Source: Caproicibacter sp002399225 (GTDB lineage: Bacteria > Bacillota > Clostridia > Oscillospirales > Acutalibacteraceae). From it: DNA of 58,592 nucleotides. Positions 1-8,339 of this stretch are shown piece after piece. The position numbers were made by a program, and so were the translations under genes. A model generated the notes under the pieces. It was not told the DNA's origin. It did no database searches and was given only the letters and a program-made list of their open reading frames with translations. Where the stretch lies: the NCBI GenBank assembly GCA_036756705.1, contig DAIOKN010000012.1, forward strand, positions 1 to 58,592. The letters run 5' to 3'. How positions within the stretch are numbered: the first letter of the stretch is position 1; each line of letters begins with the position of its first letter.

Positions 1-1
1 A

Positions 2-424
2 AAGTCGATGGAAAATGATATCGTGGTAGGGCTTGGGGAAGGAGCGGACGATTATGTTTCAAAACCGTTCGGAGCAAAGGAACTTCGCGCGCGCGTAAAC
101 GCTCATCTTCGTCGGGAAAGCCGTCAACGGCGCGATGTACTTTGTTTGGGCGATATCCACTTTGATGTATCCGGGAAGAAGATTTCAGTTTGCAATAAGC
201 CCATTCCCTTTACAAAGAGCGAATATGAAATCTGCAAATTTTTGGCTGAGAACCGCGGCCAGGTCTTTTCAAAAGAAAGGATTTATGAATCAGTTTTTGG
301 GATCGACGGGGAAAGCGACAGTTCGGCGGTTGTAGAGCACATCAAGAATATCCGCGCCAAATTCAATCAGTTTCAGGTTTCGCCGATCGAAACAGTTTGG
401 GGGATTGGATACAAATGGAACTAA
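2..424 (+). CDS. Response regulator, OmpR/PhoB type, 5'-truncated by the window edge
   Basis: The open frame runs in from the left edge, so the N-terminal half of the receiver domain with the phosphoacceptor aspartate is missing. The visible start shows the end of a receiver (GADDYVSKPF, with the conserved Lys-Pro). A winged-helix DNA-binding domain follows, with the typical FTKSEYEICKFLAENRGQVFSKE core and a terminal IETVWGIGYKW motif. The stop codon overlaps the start of the kinase gene by 10 bases, so the two are translationally coupled. Together they form a two-component system; the stimulus and target genes cannot be read from this window. Confidence 0.93.
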   Translation, partial: KSMENDIVVGLGEGADDYVSKPFGAKELRARVNAHLRRESRQRRDVLCLGDIHFDVSGKKISVCNKPIPFTKSEYEICKFLAENRGQVFSKERIYESVFGIDGESDSSAVVEHIKNIRAKFNQFQVSPIETVWGIGYKWN

Positions 425-1791
425 AAAGAAAGCACAAGGTTGTAAAACTGCGTACCATTTTTATCCATTATTTACTGCTGTTTTGTATCGGCACGATTTG
501 CTGGGCCTTCATTATGATCTTTTCTTACTCCACTATTGTATCGTCTGGAAGAATCTATCCGGCAAATTATGCGGAACAGCAACTGGCCAAAGCGAAAAAT
601 ACCATTGCCGCAAGCGATGCAGTGGCACCTGAACAAATCCCTGAATTATGCGATTATGCCGTCTATTCCATGAATGGCACGAAACTCTCGGGAGACCTGA
701 GTCAACAGGATGCGGAACAAGCATGGCGTGAAGTCTTGACGAGTGAGACGGGGCAAGATTTATTTTATCAGTATGTTAAAATTTATCAAAAGAATCAGGT
801 CTGCGTGATCCGTTATTCCCTTTTCCCACAGTACAAATCCCCCGTCCTGCGAAAATATCTGCCGGGAATCGACACTCTGGTTTTTATCCTGTTCATTTTT
901 GGGCTGGTCACAGGCGCATTCATCTTGGCTTCCACTTTCGGGAAAAAACTGACGCGAAAAATGAGCAGTCTGCAACATGCAACGGAAAAAATACAAAGTC
1001 AGGACTTGGAATTTACCGTTCGGTCCAGTGGAGTACTTGAAATCGATCATGTGCTCCAGTCTTTGGACCAAATGAAAGGTGCCTTAAAGGCATCGCTGGA
1101 AAAGCAGTGGGATCTGGAACAGGCGCGGCGGGAACAGATGTCTGCGTTAGCGCATGATATCAAGACGCCGCTCACAGTTGCACGCGGGAATGTGGATTTG
1201 TTATCAGAAACCGATCAGACCAAAGAACAGAAAGAATACACGGCCTACATTGAGGGAAGTACCCGCCAAATGGAGCAATATATCAGATCATTGATAGAAA
1301 TATCGAAGGCCGAACTTGGATATTCTCTGAACAAAGAGACGATTGACAGTAAGAGTTTTATGGACAGTGTTCTCAATCAAATGACTGCCTTAGGCGCTGT
1401 TAAAAAGGTAACGGTTCACTGTGAGACACGTAATTTGCCACAATCTTTTGACATAGACAGCGATTTGCTTCAAAGGGCTATTTTGAATCTTGTTTCCAAT
1501 GCCGTTGAATTTTCTCCGGAGAACGGCAAGATTGATTTCATCGCAGATGCGACACAAAATCATATCCGGTTTTGCGTGACAGATTGTGGCAAGGGCTTTT
1601 CCACAGATGATCTAAAGCAGGCAACACAGCAATTTTATAGGGGTGACAAGAGCCGTTCGTCTAACACCCATTATGGGATGGGACTGTTCATAGCCAAATC
1701 CATTGCGGAACAGCATAACGGTACTCTGGCCGTTGCAAACTCAGCAATTTCCAGTGGAGGACAGGTAACGATTGAAATCCCTATCTGTTGA
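415..1791 (+). CDS. Membrane sensor histidine kinase
   Basis: The protein has about 458 residues. It has one membrane helix near residues 15-37, an extracytoplasmic sensor of about 115 residues, a second helix near 155-176 and a HAMP-like linker. A HisKA domain follows, with phosphoacceptor His247 in ALAHDIKTPL. The HATPase has an N box (NLVSNAVEF), a G1 box (DCGKGFS) and a G2 box (YGMGLFIAKSI). The chosen ATG overlaps the response-regulator stop; a TTG 18 bases upstream lies deeper inside the regulator gene and is less likely. It phosphorylates the upstream regulator. Kinases of this general build often sense cell-envelope stress or peptides, but no target operon follows here, so the signal is unknown. 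Confidence 0.93.
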   Translation: MELKRKHKVVKLRTIFIHYLLLFCIGTICWAFIMIFSYSTIVSSGRIYPANYAEQQLAKAKNTIAASDAVAPEQIPELCDYAVYSMNGTKLSGDLSQQDAEQAWREVLTSETGQDLFYQYVKIYQKNQVCVIRYSLFPQYKSPVLRKYLPGIDTLVFILFIFGLVTGAFILASTFGKKLTRKMSSLQHATEKIQSQDLEFTVRSSGVLEIDHVLQSLDQMKGALKASLEKQWDLEQARREQMSALAHDIKTPLTVARGNVDLLSETDQTKEQKEYTAYIEGSTRQMEQYIRSLIEISKAELGYSLNKETIDSKSFMDSVLNQMTALGAVKKVTVHCETRNLPQSFDIDSDLLQRAILNLVSNAVEFSPENGKIDFIADATQNHIRFCVTDCGKGFSTDDLKQATQQFYRGDKSRSSNTHYGMGLFIAKSIAEQHNGTLAVANSAISSGGQVTIEIPIC

Positions 1792-2274
1792 GGGTTTGGC
1801 AGGCCTATTCTCATATCTGAATAAATATTCAGATTCGCAAAAGGTTCATTTGGGTTATATCCAAGTGGGCCTTTTTTGTCGTATAAAGGGTCATTCAGTT
1901 TCTCCAGCAGTTGCTTCTGGTGGAATATGCGGTTGCTTTCGCCTTGCAGCTCGTCCTCGCGGGATAAGCGTACACCGGAAACGGAGAGGCTTTTTCTCAT
2001 TTAACGGTTACCCGTGAAAAAGAGCTTAAAAATTTTACGTGCTGACGCGCCGCAGGTCGCTGATTCAAGAAAGGCTGGATTTTCCCAGTCGTTTACTGGC
2101 GGCGATTGATGAAAGTGTCCTTGTTCCGCTGCGCGGTTCCACAAATTACTGTCAACCATACACTTCCAATAATATTATATAGCAAGCTCCGTAAAGCGAA
2201 TAAATCGGGAAAAGAATGTTCATACTATTCGCGAAGACCCAAATATGCTATATGATTGATTCGGAGTGTGAAAA
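1792..2274. other. 483 bp intergenic region without an intact gene
   Basis: No frame here has a credible start, ribosome site and domain. A 9-bp inverted repeat with a 2-base centre lies at 1815-1834 just after the kinase gene and could be an operator or weak hairpin. A second pair of 7-base arms, GCGAATA at 2196-2202 and TATTCGC at 2226-2232, lies just before mazF and could be an operator or leader hairpin. The base texture and short broken frames suggest remnants of a lost gene, but I cannot name it. Confidence 0.5.
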
Positions 2275-2646
2275 ATGATTATTCGAAGAGGCGATATTTA
2301 TTATGCCGACCTCAGCCCGGTGGTCGGTTCCGAACAGGGCGGGGTGCGGCCGGTTCTGATTGTGCAGAACAATATTGGAAACAGGTTCAGCCCAACGGTA
2401 ATTGCGGCTGCCATTACCAGTCAGCGCTCTAAGGCAAATCTGCCGACGCACATTCTGCTGAATGCGGGGACAACCGGACTTGCGAAAGATTCGATTGTAC
2501 TGCTGGAACAGGTGCGCACGATCGACAAGCACAGACTGAAAGAACGAATGGGACGCGTTGACAGTAAAGCAATGTCCATGGTGGATCAGGCTTTGTCTAT
2601 TAGCTTCGGCCTCAACGAACAAGAGCAGGTGCGTCAGGCTACATAG
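2275..2646 (+). CDS. mazF: MazF/PemK-family mRNA interferase toxin (EndoA)
   Basis: The 123-residue product matches the usual length of the Gram-positive EndoA/MazF family, which cleaves mRNA at short sequence-specific sites. Characteristic blocks are the start RRGDIYYADLSPVVGSEQGG, then RPVLIVQNN and the VLLEQVRTIDK strand. The conserved Arg and Thr/Ser of the fold (T at 'SPTVIAAAIT') are present, so the enzyme looks intact. A GGAG lies about 9 bases before the ATG. Antitoxin genes normally sit directly upstream, often behind alr, but none is visible. The neighbours are a decayed gap and coat-protein genes. Confidence 0.93.
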   Translation: MIIRRGDIYYADLSPVVGSEQGGVRPVLIVQNNIGNRFSPTVIAAAITSQRSKANLPTHILLNAGTTGLAKDSIVLLEQVRTIDKHRLKERMGRVDSKAMSMVDQALSISFGLNEQEQVRQAT

Positions 2647-2670
2647 ACTGCCTGATTTCAAACAAAAAAC

Positions 2671-2700
2671 GTATAATTTCTTCACTCCGTCGGATACTAA
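2671..2700 (+). promoter_or_regulatory. Candidate sigma-E-like promoter for the coat-protein pair
   Basis: GTATAAT at 2671-2677 and GATACTAA at 2693-2700 are separated by 15 bases. This resembles the mother-cell sigma-E pattern (roughly KMATATT, 14-15 bases, CATACAHT) with several mismatches. The downstream genes look like coat proteins, which would fit, but the match is weak. Confidence 0.3.
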
Positions 2701-2739
2701 AAACACAAGTTTTTATTGAATAAAAAGGAGTGTTTCAGC

Positions 2740-2922
2740 ATGATATCCGAGAAAGAGCTTTCAGCAATTGAAGATCAGCTTGCGAACGAGCATGTTCTGA
2801 TCAGCAAGTACAATGCGTATTCCCAGATGTGTTCCGACCAGGCTCTGAAGCAGAAATGCAGCGCTATTGCGCAGAAACATCAATGCCACTACGACAAGCT
2901 GATGGGATTTTTGAATTGCTGA
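2740..2922 (+). CDS. Small CotF-like spore coat-associated protein
   Basis: This 60-residue protein begins MISEKELSAIEDQL and is largely helical. It contains ANEHVLISKYNAYSQMCSDQALKQKC, the first half of the ferritin-like helical bundle seen in CotF-type proteins, and four cysteines. AAGGAG at 2725-2730 gives good spacing to the ATG at 2740, which is why the longer frame from 2716 was not used. It lies 17 bases before a second CotF-like gene, and the two probably form one transcript. A role on the spore surface is inferred from the family; nothing more specific can be read. Confidence 0.75.
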   Translation: MISEKELSAIEDQLANEHVLISKYNAYSQMCSDQALKQKCSAIAQKHQCHYDKLMGFLNC

Positions 2923-2939
2923 AAGGAAGGAAAAAACAA

Positions 2940-3269
2940 ATGAATTTAAACCTGAACCAGAATCAGAATCAGAATCAGATCAGCGGCACACAGGCAAGCA
3001 GCCCGATGCCGGAAAAAGAAATGATGAACGACGCGCTTGCGTCGCAAAAGTATGTTACGGAAGCATACAACACTTATACCAACGAGTGCGCAACGCCGAA
3101 TGTCAGAAATGAGTTTATGAATATCCTGACGGAAGAACATCAGATCCAGTCCGAGGTTTTCGATGCGATGAAGCAGCGCGGCTGGTACACTGTTCCAGAT
3201 GCTCAACAGCAGAAGGTTCAGCAGGCCAAGCAAAAATATCAGAATGAAAATCCGAGTGCCCAAGGATAA
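2940..3269 (+). CDS. CotF-family spore coat protein
   Basis: The product has 109 residues. A low-complexity start of alternating Asn and Gln/Leu (residues 2-13) is followed by a helical CotF-like domain, EKEMMNDALASQKYVTEAYNTY..C, then EHQIQSEVFDAMKQRGWY, which is the classic end of the family. A Gln/Lys-rich tail closes the protein. GAAAGGAAGG directly upstream supports the ATG at 2940. CotF-type proteins are located in the coat or on the spore surface. The partner gene upstream is probably a half-size paralogue. Confidence 0.85.
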   Translation: MNLNLNQNQNQNQISGTQASSPMPEKEMMNDALASQKYVTEAYNTYTNECATPNVRNEFMNILTEEHQIQSEVFDAMKQRGWYTVPDAQQQKVQQAKQKYQNENPSAQG

Positions 3270-3283
3270 GCGTACGGGGCGGA

Positions 3284-3316
3284 GGGGACGGACAGCAATG
3301 TCCGCCCCCTTTTTGT
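3284..3316 (+). terminator. Intrinsic terminator after the coat genes
   Basis: GGGG-A-CGGACA pairs with TGTCCGCCCC around a GCAA loop, with one bulged base, and is followed by a run of T at 3311-3314. Confidence 0.8.
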
Positions 3317-3361
3317 CTTATCTGCCGGCAAATGCGTTGGACCTGCTCTGCAAGAAAAAAG

Positions 3362-3390
3362 TTGAATAAATAGCGCCGGAATGATAAAAT
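3362..3390 (+). promoter_or_regulatory. Sigma-A promoter of recJ
   Basis: TTGAAT (3362-3367), a 17-base spacer and TAAAAT (3385-3390). Transcription would begin near 3397, which argues that the ATG at 3399 is too close to serve as the start and favours the TTG at 3417. Confidence 0.7.
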
Positions 3391-3416
3391 AGTCAAATAT
3401 GGGGCAGGTGTGGCGC

Positions 3417-5498
3417 TTGAGTATCAAAAAATGGCAGATCCGTCCTTGCGACGAATCCGCTGCTTCCCGAATTGCAGCGGAATGGGCACTGCCGCATCCC
3501 GTCGCTGTGCTTTTGGCGGCGCGCGGATTTGAAAATTTACTGCGCGAACCTTCGGCGTTTCCTTTTTCCGATCCGCTGCAGTTCCCGGATATGGAACCGG
3601 CGGCCGCCCGGTTCAACCGGGCGCTGGATGGATTTGAAAAAATCGCCGTTTATGGGGATTACGACGCGGACGGCGTCACCGCCACGGCGATGCTGTATTC
3701 TTACCTGGAATCCTGCGGCGGAAATGTGATCTACTATATTCCGGAGCGGGAAGGGGAGGGTTATGGTCTGAACCGGGGAGCGGTCGATACCCTGCATGCG
3801 CAGAGTGTCAATCTGATTGTCACCGTCGACAACGGGATCTCCAGCGTGGATGAGATCGCCTATGCGAGCAGCCTTGGAATAGACACGGTCGTCACAGATC
3901 ACCATCGTCCGCGGGAAATCCTGCCGCCGGCCTGCGCCGTGGTTGACCCTTGCCGCAAAGACTGCGCTGCACCGTATCTGGACTTTGCGGGAGTCGGGGT
4001 CGCCTTCAAACTGATCCAGGCGATGGAAGGCCCGGACTGTGACCTGAAAGCCCTTTTGGAAAATTATGGGGAACTCGTCGCCATTGGTACAATTGGGGAT
4101 GTGGTCCCCCTGACGGGGGAAAACCGAGCGCTGGTAGCGGTGGGTCTGCGGTATCTGCCACGGACGGATCGCCCGGGCCTGCGCGCGCTGCTGGAGCAGA
4201 CCGGTCTGGAAAATCGGGAAATTTCCGCCGGGCAGGTCGCCTTTCTCCTGGTGCCGCGCATCAACGCCACAGGTCGGATGGAGTCGCCGGCTCAGGCGGT
4301 GCGGCTCCTGATTTCGGAATCTCCGGAAGAAGCGGGCTTTCTGGCCGGAAAGATCTGTGAGGACAATGAATACCGGCGCAGCGTGGAAGATGAAATTCTG
4401 GACAAAGTGAAAGAGCGCTTTCAGCGGGAACCGTCTCTGCTGTACGACCGTGTTCTGGTGGTGGACGGAGACGGCTGGCACCATGGTGTAATCGGTATTG
4501 TTGCTTCCCGCGTCGTCGACCGGTTCGGAAAGCCGTGCATCGTGATCTCCCGCACGGGAGAGGAGGCGCGCGGTTCCGGGAGAAGCGTTGAGGGCTTTTC
4601 CCTGTTCGATGCGGTCGATTCCTGCCGGGATCTTCTGACCCGTTACGGCGGTCACCCAATGGCGGCGGGGCTCACCATGCCTTCGGACCGAATCGGAGAA
4701 TTCCGCACCCGGATCAACGCTTTTGCGGCAGAGACCGGCCGGCCCATGCCGTCGCCAGTGCTTTGTGTCGACTGTGTTTTAACGCCGCGCGAGCTGTCGC
4801 TGGAGATCCCGCGGGCCATGCGGCACTTGGAACCGTTCGGAACAGGCAATCCGGAGCCCTTGTTCGGGCTCGCCGGCATGACGGTTGCAGATATCACGCC
4901 GGTCGGCGGCGGCAAGCATCTGCGTGTCAGCGTGCGCGGGGACGGCTGCATGGTGCGCTGCATGAAATTCCGCACGACGCTGGAAGAGTTTGCATACCGC
5001 CCCGGCGACCGGGTCGACCTGGCCGTCACGCTTCAGGAACGTGAATATGCGGGAAGACATCTTCTGTCGATTGTCATCCGGGAGATCAAATTTTCCGGCA
5101 TGGACCCCGATACGGTGATCGAGGCATGCGCCCTGTACGACCGTTTCCGCCGCGGTGAGCCGCTTTCTCCGCAGGAGGCGGACCGCATCATGCCGAAGCG
5201 GGCGGAATTTGCCGGTATCTACCGGGCGCTGCGGGACCGGAACGGGTACTGCGGCGCGCCGGAACTTCTCCTTCCCCGTCTTCCGGCTCCCGCCCCGGGA
5301 ATGGAAAAGTTGCTGGCCGCGCTCGATGTTTTCGCGGATCGGGGGCTGATCCGCTTGGAAAGAAACGCCGATACATACCGCATCCGGCTGATTTCCCAGA
5401 AAGGTAAAGTCAATCTGATGGATTCCGATATCATGCGCTCTCTGGAACGCTTCGAAAGGGCAGGTGAAAAGGATGGCATGGCCGCTGCAAACCATTAA
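3417..5498 (+). CDS. recJ: Single-stranded-DNA-specific exonuclease RecJ
   Basis: RecJ degrades single-stranded DNA 5' to 3' in recombination and mismatch repair. The protein of about 693 residues carries the DHH phosphoesterase motifs YGDYDADGVTATA (near residue 80) and VVTDHHRPRE (near 161). It also has INATGRM, the DHHA1 block GWHHGVIGIVASR, and the glycine motif YGGHPMAAG near 410, followed by an OB-fold region and a C-terminal extension. The TTG at 3417 is preferred over the ATG at 3399 because it has an AGGTG ribosome site and a usable leader from the promoter at 3362-3390. Its last 25-35 bases overlap rel, so the two genes are coupled. Confidence 0.95.
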   Translation: MSIKKWQIRPCDESAASRIAAEWALPHPVAVLLAARGFENLLREPSAFPFSDPLQFPDMEPAAARFNRALDGFEKIAVYGDYDADGVTATAMLYSYLESCGGNVIYYIPEREGEGYGLNRGAVDTLHAQSVNLIVTVDNGISSVDEIAYASSLGIDTVVTDHHRPREILPPACAVVDPCRKDCAAPYLDFAGVGVAFKLIQAMEGPDCDLKALLENYGELVAIGTIGDVVPLTGENRALVAVGLRYLPRTDRPGLRALLEQTGLENREISAGQVAFLLVPRINATGRMESPAQAVRLLISESPEEAGFLAGKICEDNEYRRSVEDEILDKVKERFQREPSLLYDRVLVVDGDGWHHGVIGIVASRVVDRFGKPCIVISRTGEEARGSGRSVEGFSLFDAVDSCRDLLTRYGGHPMAAGLTMPSDRIGEFRTRINAFAAETGRPMPSPVLCVDCVLTPRELSLEIPRAMRHLEPFGTGNPEPLFGLAGMTVADITPVGGGKHLRVSVRGDGCMVRCMKFRTTLEEFAYRPGDRVDLAVTLQEREYAGRHLLSIVIREIKFSGMDPDTVIEACALYDRFRRGEPLSPQEADRIMPKRAEFAGIYRALRDRNGYCGAPELLLPRLPAPAPGMEKLLAALDVFADRGLIRLERNADTYRIRLISQKGKVNLMDSDIMRSLERFERAGEKDGMAAANH

Positions 5499-7665
5499 CG
5501 ACCTTCTGTCACTGATCCGCACGAGCGGGCACGAGTACAATCTTGATCTCATCAAGCGCGCCTATCAGCTTGCGGAGCGTTCCCACAGGGATCAAAAACG
5601 CCTTTCCGGTTCACCTTATATCTCTCACCCGGTTGCCGTGGCCTGTATCCTGGTTGGGCTCGGCATGGATTCGGAATCGGTTGCCGCCGGCCTTCTTCAC
5701 GATGTGGTGGAAGACACCCCTGTCAGCCTCGAGCAGATCCGAAAGGAGTTCGGGGACGAAATCGCCGGGCTGATTGACGGCGTGACCAAGCTCGGCCGGA
5801 TTCCATACTCTTCCCGCGAGGTGCAGCAGGCGGAGAATCTGCGCAAGATGCTGATCGCGATGAGCGAGGATATCCGCGTCATCATCGTCAAGCTTGCCGA
5901 CCGGCTGCACAACATGAGAACAATTGAATTCATGCCTCCCCAGAAGCAGCGGGATAAGGCACTGGAGAACATGGAGGTCTATGCCCCAATCGCACACCGC
6001 CTCGGCATCCGGGCCGTCAAAGAGGAACTGGAAGACCTCTCACTGCGGATTCTGGACCCGACGGCCTACGGGGAGATTGAAAACGGTCTGGAACTGCGGG
6101 CCGACGAGGGGAACAAATTCATCGAATCGACAAAGAAGAAAATCGCAGACCGCATTTTCCCTTTGATTCCCAACGTTTACCTGGAGGGGCGGGTTAAGAG
6201 CATCAACGGAATTTATCGCAAGATGTTTCTCCAGGGCAAAACGATGGATGAAATCTACGATATCTATGCGGTGAGGGTGATCGTCGACACCTTAAACGAC
6301 TGCTACAATGTTCTGGGGATTGTCCATGATATGTTCCGGCCGATCCCGCACCGGTTTAAAGATTATATTTCCACTCCGAAGCCGAACATGTACCAGTCGC
6401 TTCATACAACCGTGATCGGCAGTGAAGGAATTCCGTTCGAAGTGCAGATTCGCACCTGGGAAATGCACCACACCGCGGAATACGGCATCGCGGCGCACTG
6501 GAAATATAAGCTCGGCCTTTCCAAAAAAGGAGAGCAGGATCAGTTTGAAAAGCGACTTTCCTGGATTCGGCAGATGCTCGACAATGAAAAAGACAGCGAG
6601 GATGCGACGGATCTGGTCCGCACAATCAAATCCGATCTGGTTCCGGAGGAAGTCTTCGTCTTTACGCCGCGCGGCGATGTGATCAACCTTCCCGCCGGCG
6701 CGACCGTCATCGATTTTGCCTATGCGATCCACAGCGCCGTTGGAAACCGGATGACGGGCGCTAAAGTGGATAAGAGGATCGTCCCAATCGACTACCGCGT
6801 CGAAACAGGAGAAATTGTTGAGATCCTGACCAGTAAGGAAGCGCGCGGTCCAAGCCGGGACTGGCTGAAAATCGTCCAGACCAGCCAGGCGCGCAATAAG
6901 ATCCGGACTTGGTTCAAACATGAAAAGCGGGACGAGAACATCACCGAGGGAAAATCGGAACTGGAACGGGAGATGCGCCGGAACAATATTGTCCTTTCGG
7001 AGCAGGAGCGCGAGGACGTGCTGCAAAAAATCGGCCCCAAGCACAATTGCCAGACGGCCGAAGATGTCTACGCCGCCATCGGCTACGGCGGGGTTCAGGT
7101 GTGGAAGATCCTTCCAAAACTGCGGGATGCGGCCCAGAAGGATCGGCAGTTTTCCGCTTCTCCGGCGGCGCCGGCGGAGAGGCCGCAGTTGCCAAGGCCC
7201 GCTGTTCCCAAGGCGAGCGCAGGCATCGTCGTTGAGGGGATGGACAACTGCCTGATCAAGCTGTCCCGCTGCTGCAATCCCCTGCCGGGCGATGAGATCA
7301 TCGGGTTCATCACACGGGGATTCGGCGTTTCCATCCACAAGCGAAGCTGCTCCAATGTGCCGCGGGATTTGACCCAAGCGGCGGAGCCGGAGCGCTGGGT
7401 GCGCGTCCACTGGGCCGGTGAAGTCCAGGAAGAGTTCAAATGCACCCTGGAGATCACCGCGGAGGATCGCTCCGGGCTTTTGGTTGACATCACGCAGCAG
7501 ATGTTTAATATGCATCTTTTTATTCATTCGCTGAATTCACGCGAGTTAAAAGACGGCAAAGCTGTCATTACCGCTTTGATTACCATTAACGGGCGGGATC
7601 AGCTCAAGACGATCATCGACCGTCTTTTTAAGATCAAGGGGGTTTTAACGGTGCGCCGCCCGTAG
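5464..7665 (+). CDS. rel: Bifunctional (p)ppGpp synthetase/hydrolase Rel
   Basis: This 733-residue enzyme makes and degrades the stringent-response alarmone (p)ppGpp. In order it has an HD hydrolase domain with HDVVED near residue 79, a synthetase domain with HRFKDYISTPKPNMYQSLH near 295-312, a TGS domain (FTPRGDVINLPAGAT, near 397), a conserved-cysteine region (LSRCCNPLPGDEIIG) and a C-terminal ACT domain. The basic RFKD motif in the synthetase is typical of bifunctional Rel proteins rather than synthetase-only RelA. GTG at 5464 follows GAAAGGG; ATG at 5473 is the alternative. It overlaps the end of recJ. Confidence 0.95.
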   Translation: MKRMAWPLQTINDLLSLIRTSGHEYNLDLIKRAYQLAERSHRDQKRLSGSPYISHPVAVACILVGLGMDSESVAAGLLHDVVEDTPVSLEQIRKEFGDEIAGLIDGVTKLGRIPYSSREVQQAENLRKMLIAMSEDIRVIIVKLADRLHNMRTIEFMPPQKQRDKALENMEVYAPIAHRLGIRAVKEELEDLSLRILDPTAYGEIENGLELRADEGNKFIESTKKKIADRIFPLIPNVYLEGRVKSINGIYRKMFLQGKTMDEIYDIYAVRVIVDTLNDCYNVLGIVHDMFRPIPHRFKDYISTPKPNMYQSLHTTVIGSEGIPFEVQIRTWEMHHTAEYGIAAHWKYKLGLSKKGEQDQFEKRLSWIRQMLDNEKDSEDATDLVRTIKSDLVPEEVFVFTPRGDVINLPAGATVIDFAYAIHSAVGNRMTGAKVDKRIVPIDYRVETGEIVEILTSKEARGPSRDWLKIVQTSQARNKIRTWFKHEKRDENITEGKSELEREMRRNNIVLSEQEREDVLQKIGPKHNCQTAEDVYAAIGYGGVQVWKILPKLRDAAQKDRQFSASPAAPAERPQLPRPAVPKASAGIVVEGMDNCLIKLSRCCNPLPGDEIIGFITRGFGVSIHKRSCSNVPRDLTQAAEPERWVRVHWAGEVQEEFKCTLEITAEDRSGLLVDITQQMFNMHLFIHSLNSRELKDGKAVITALITINGRDQLKTIIDRLFKIKGVLTVRRP

Positions 7666-7694
7666 CCGTTCCCTTTTTTGCAAGGAGGAATACT

Positions 7695-8339
7695 ATGAAA
7701 GTAACCAGAATTTCCGGTGGACCGATTCCAACCAATTGCTATCTTCTCACAGACGACGCAACCGGGCTGACTGCCGTCATCGACCCCGGCTTTGAAAGCC
7801 AGGAGCTGACCGACAGCGTTCTGGCGGCAGGGAAGGACAAGGTTCCGATGATCCTGCTGACGCATGCCCATTTTGACCATATTACCGGAGTCGCAAAACT
7901 GAAAGAGCTGACCGGAGCGAAAGTCTATCTGTACTCGGAAGAACTCAACTTTGTTTCGGATGGTATGCTGAATGCTTCGGGCGCTTTCTGCGGGGATCAG
8001 GTTCCGCCGTTCCGTGTCGACGAACCGATGCTCGACGGGGAGGAAATTGCTCTCGGCAGCTTGACGATCCGGGTGATCCACACCCCGGGCCACACCGTAG
8101 GAGGATGCTGCTTTCTGGTAGGGGATGCGCTGTTTTCGGGTGATACGCTGATGAAGCTGAGCTGCGGCAGGACGGATTTCCCGACCGGCAGCTACAGGCA
8201 GATGACGGAGTCACTGCAAAAGCTTGCCAGACTTCCGGAAAATTATCATGTTTATCCGGGCCACGGCCCGGAAAGTACGCTGAATTTTGAACGAAGCTAT
8301 AACTCATTTATGGAGACTGCCCATGACCCTTTGTATTGA
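7695..8339 (+). CDS. Metallo-beta-lactamase-fold hydrolase, glyoxalase II-like
   Basis: The 214-residue protein has the full metal-binding set of the glyoxalase II/YcbL-like group: THAHFDHITG near residue 56, HTPGHTVGG near 129, FSGDTL near 150 and YPGHGPES near 190. These proteins usually hydrolyse thioesters such as S-lactoylglutathione-type substrates; the true substrate cannot be assigned. A perfect AAGGAGG lies 6 bases before the ATG. The gene follows rel, as it does in many Firmicutes, and its end overlaps the start of hemZ. Confidence 0.9.
   Translation: MKVTRISGGPIPTNCYLLTDDATGLTAVIDPGFESQELTDSVLAAGKDKVPMILLTHAHFDHITGVAKLKELTGAKVYLYSEELNFVSDGMLNASGAFCGDQVPPFRVDEPMLDGEEIALGSLTIRVIHTPGHTVGGCCFLVGDALFSGDTLMKLSCGRTDFPTGSYRQMTESLQKLARLPENYHVYPGHGPESTLNFERSYNSFMETAHDPLY

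Noticed and set aside
1671..2000. 109-residue frame on the minus strand across the kinase end and gap
   Set aside because: Half of it is antisense to the kinase gene; no ribosome site or recognised domain.
2041..2150. Short plus-strand segment reading AAIDESVLVPLRG
   Set aside because: It faintly recalls a motif of some secreted proteins, but it is too short and lacks a start; treated as chance or remnant.
6292..7527. 411-residue open frame on the minus strand
   Set aside because: It is antisense to rel and has no ribosome site or domain; it arises from GC-rich codon use.
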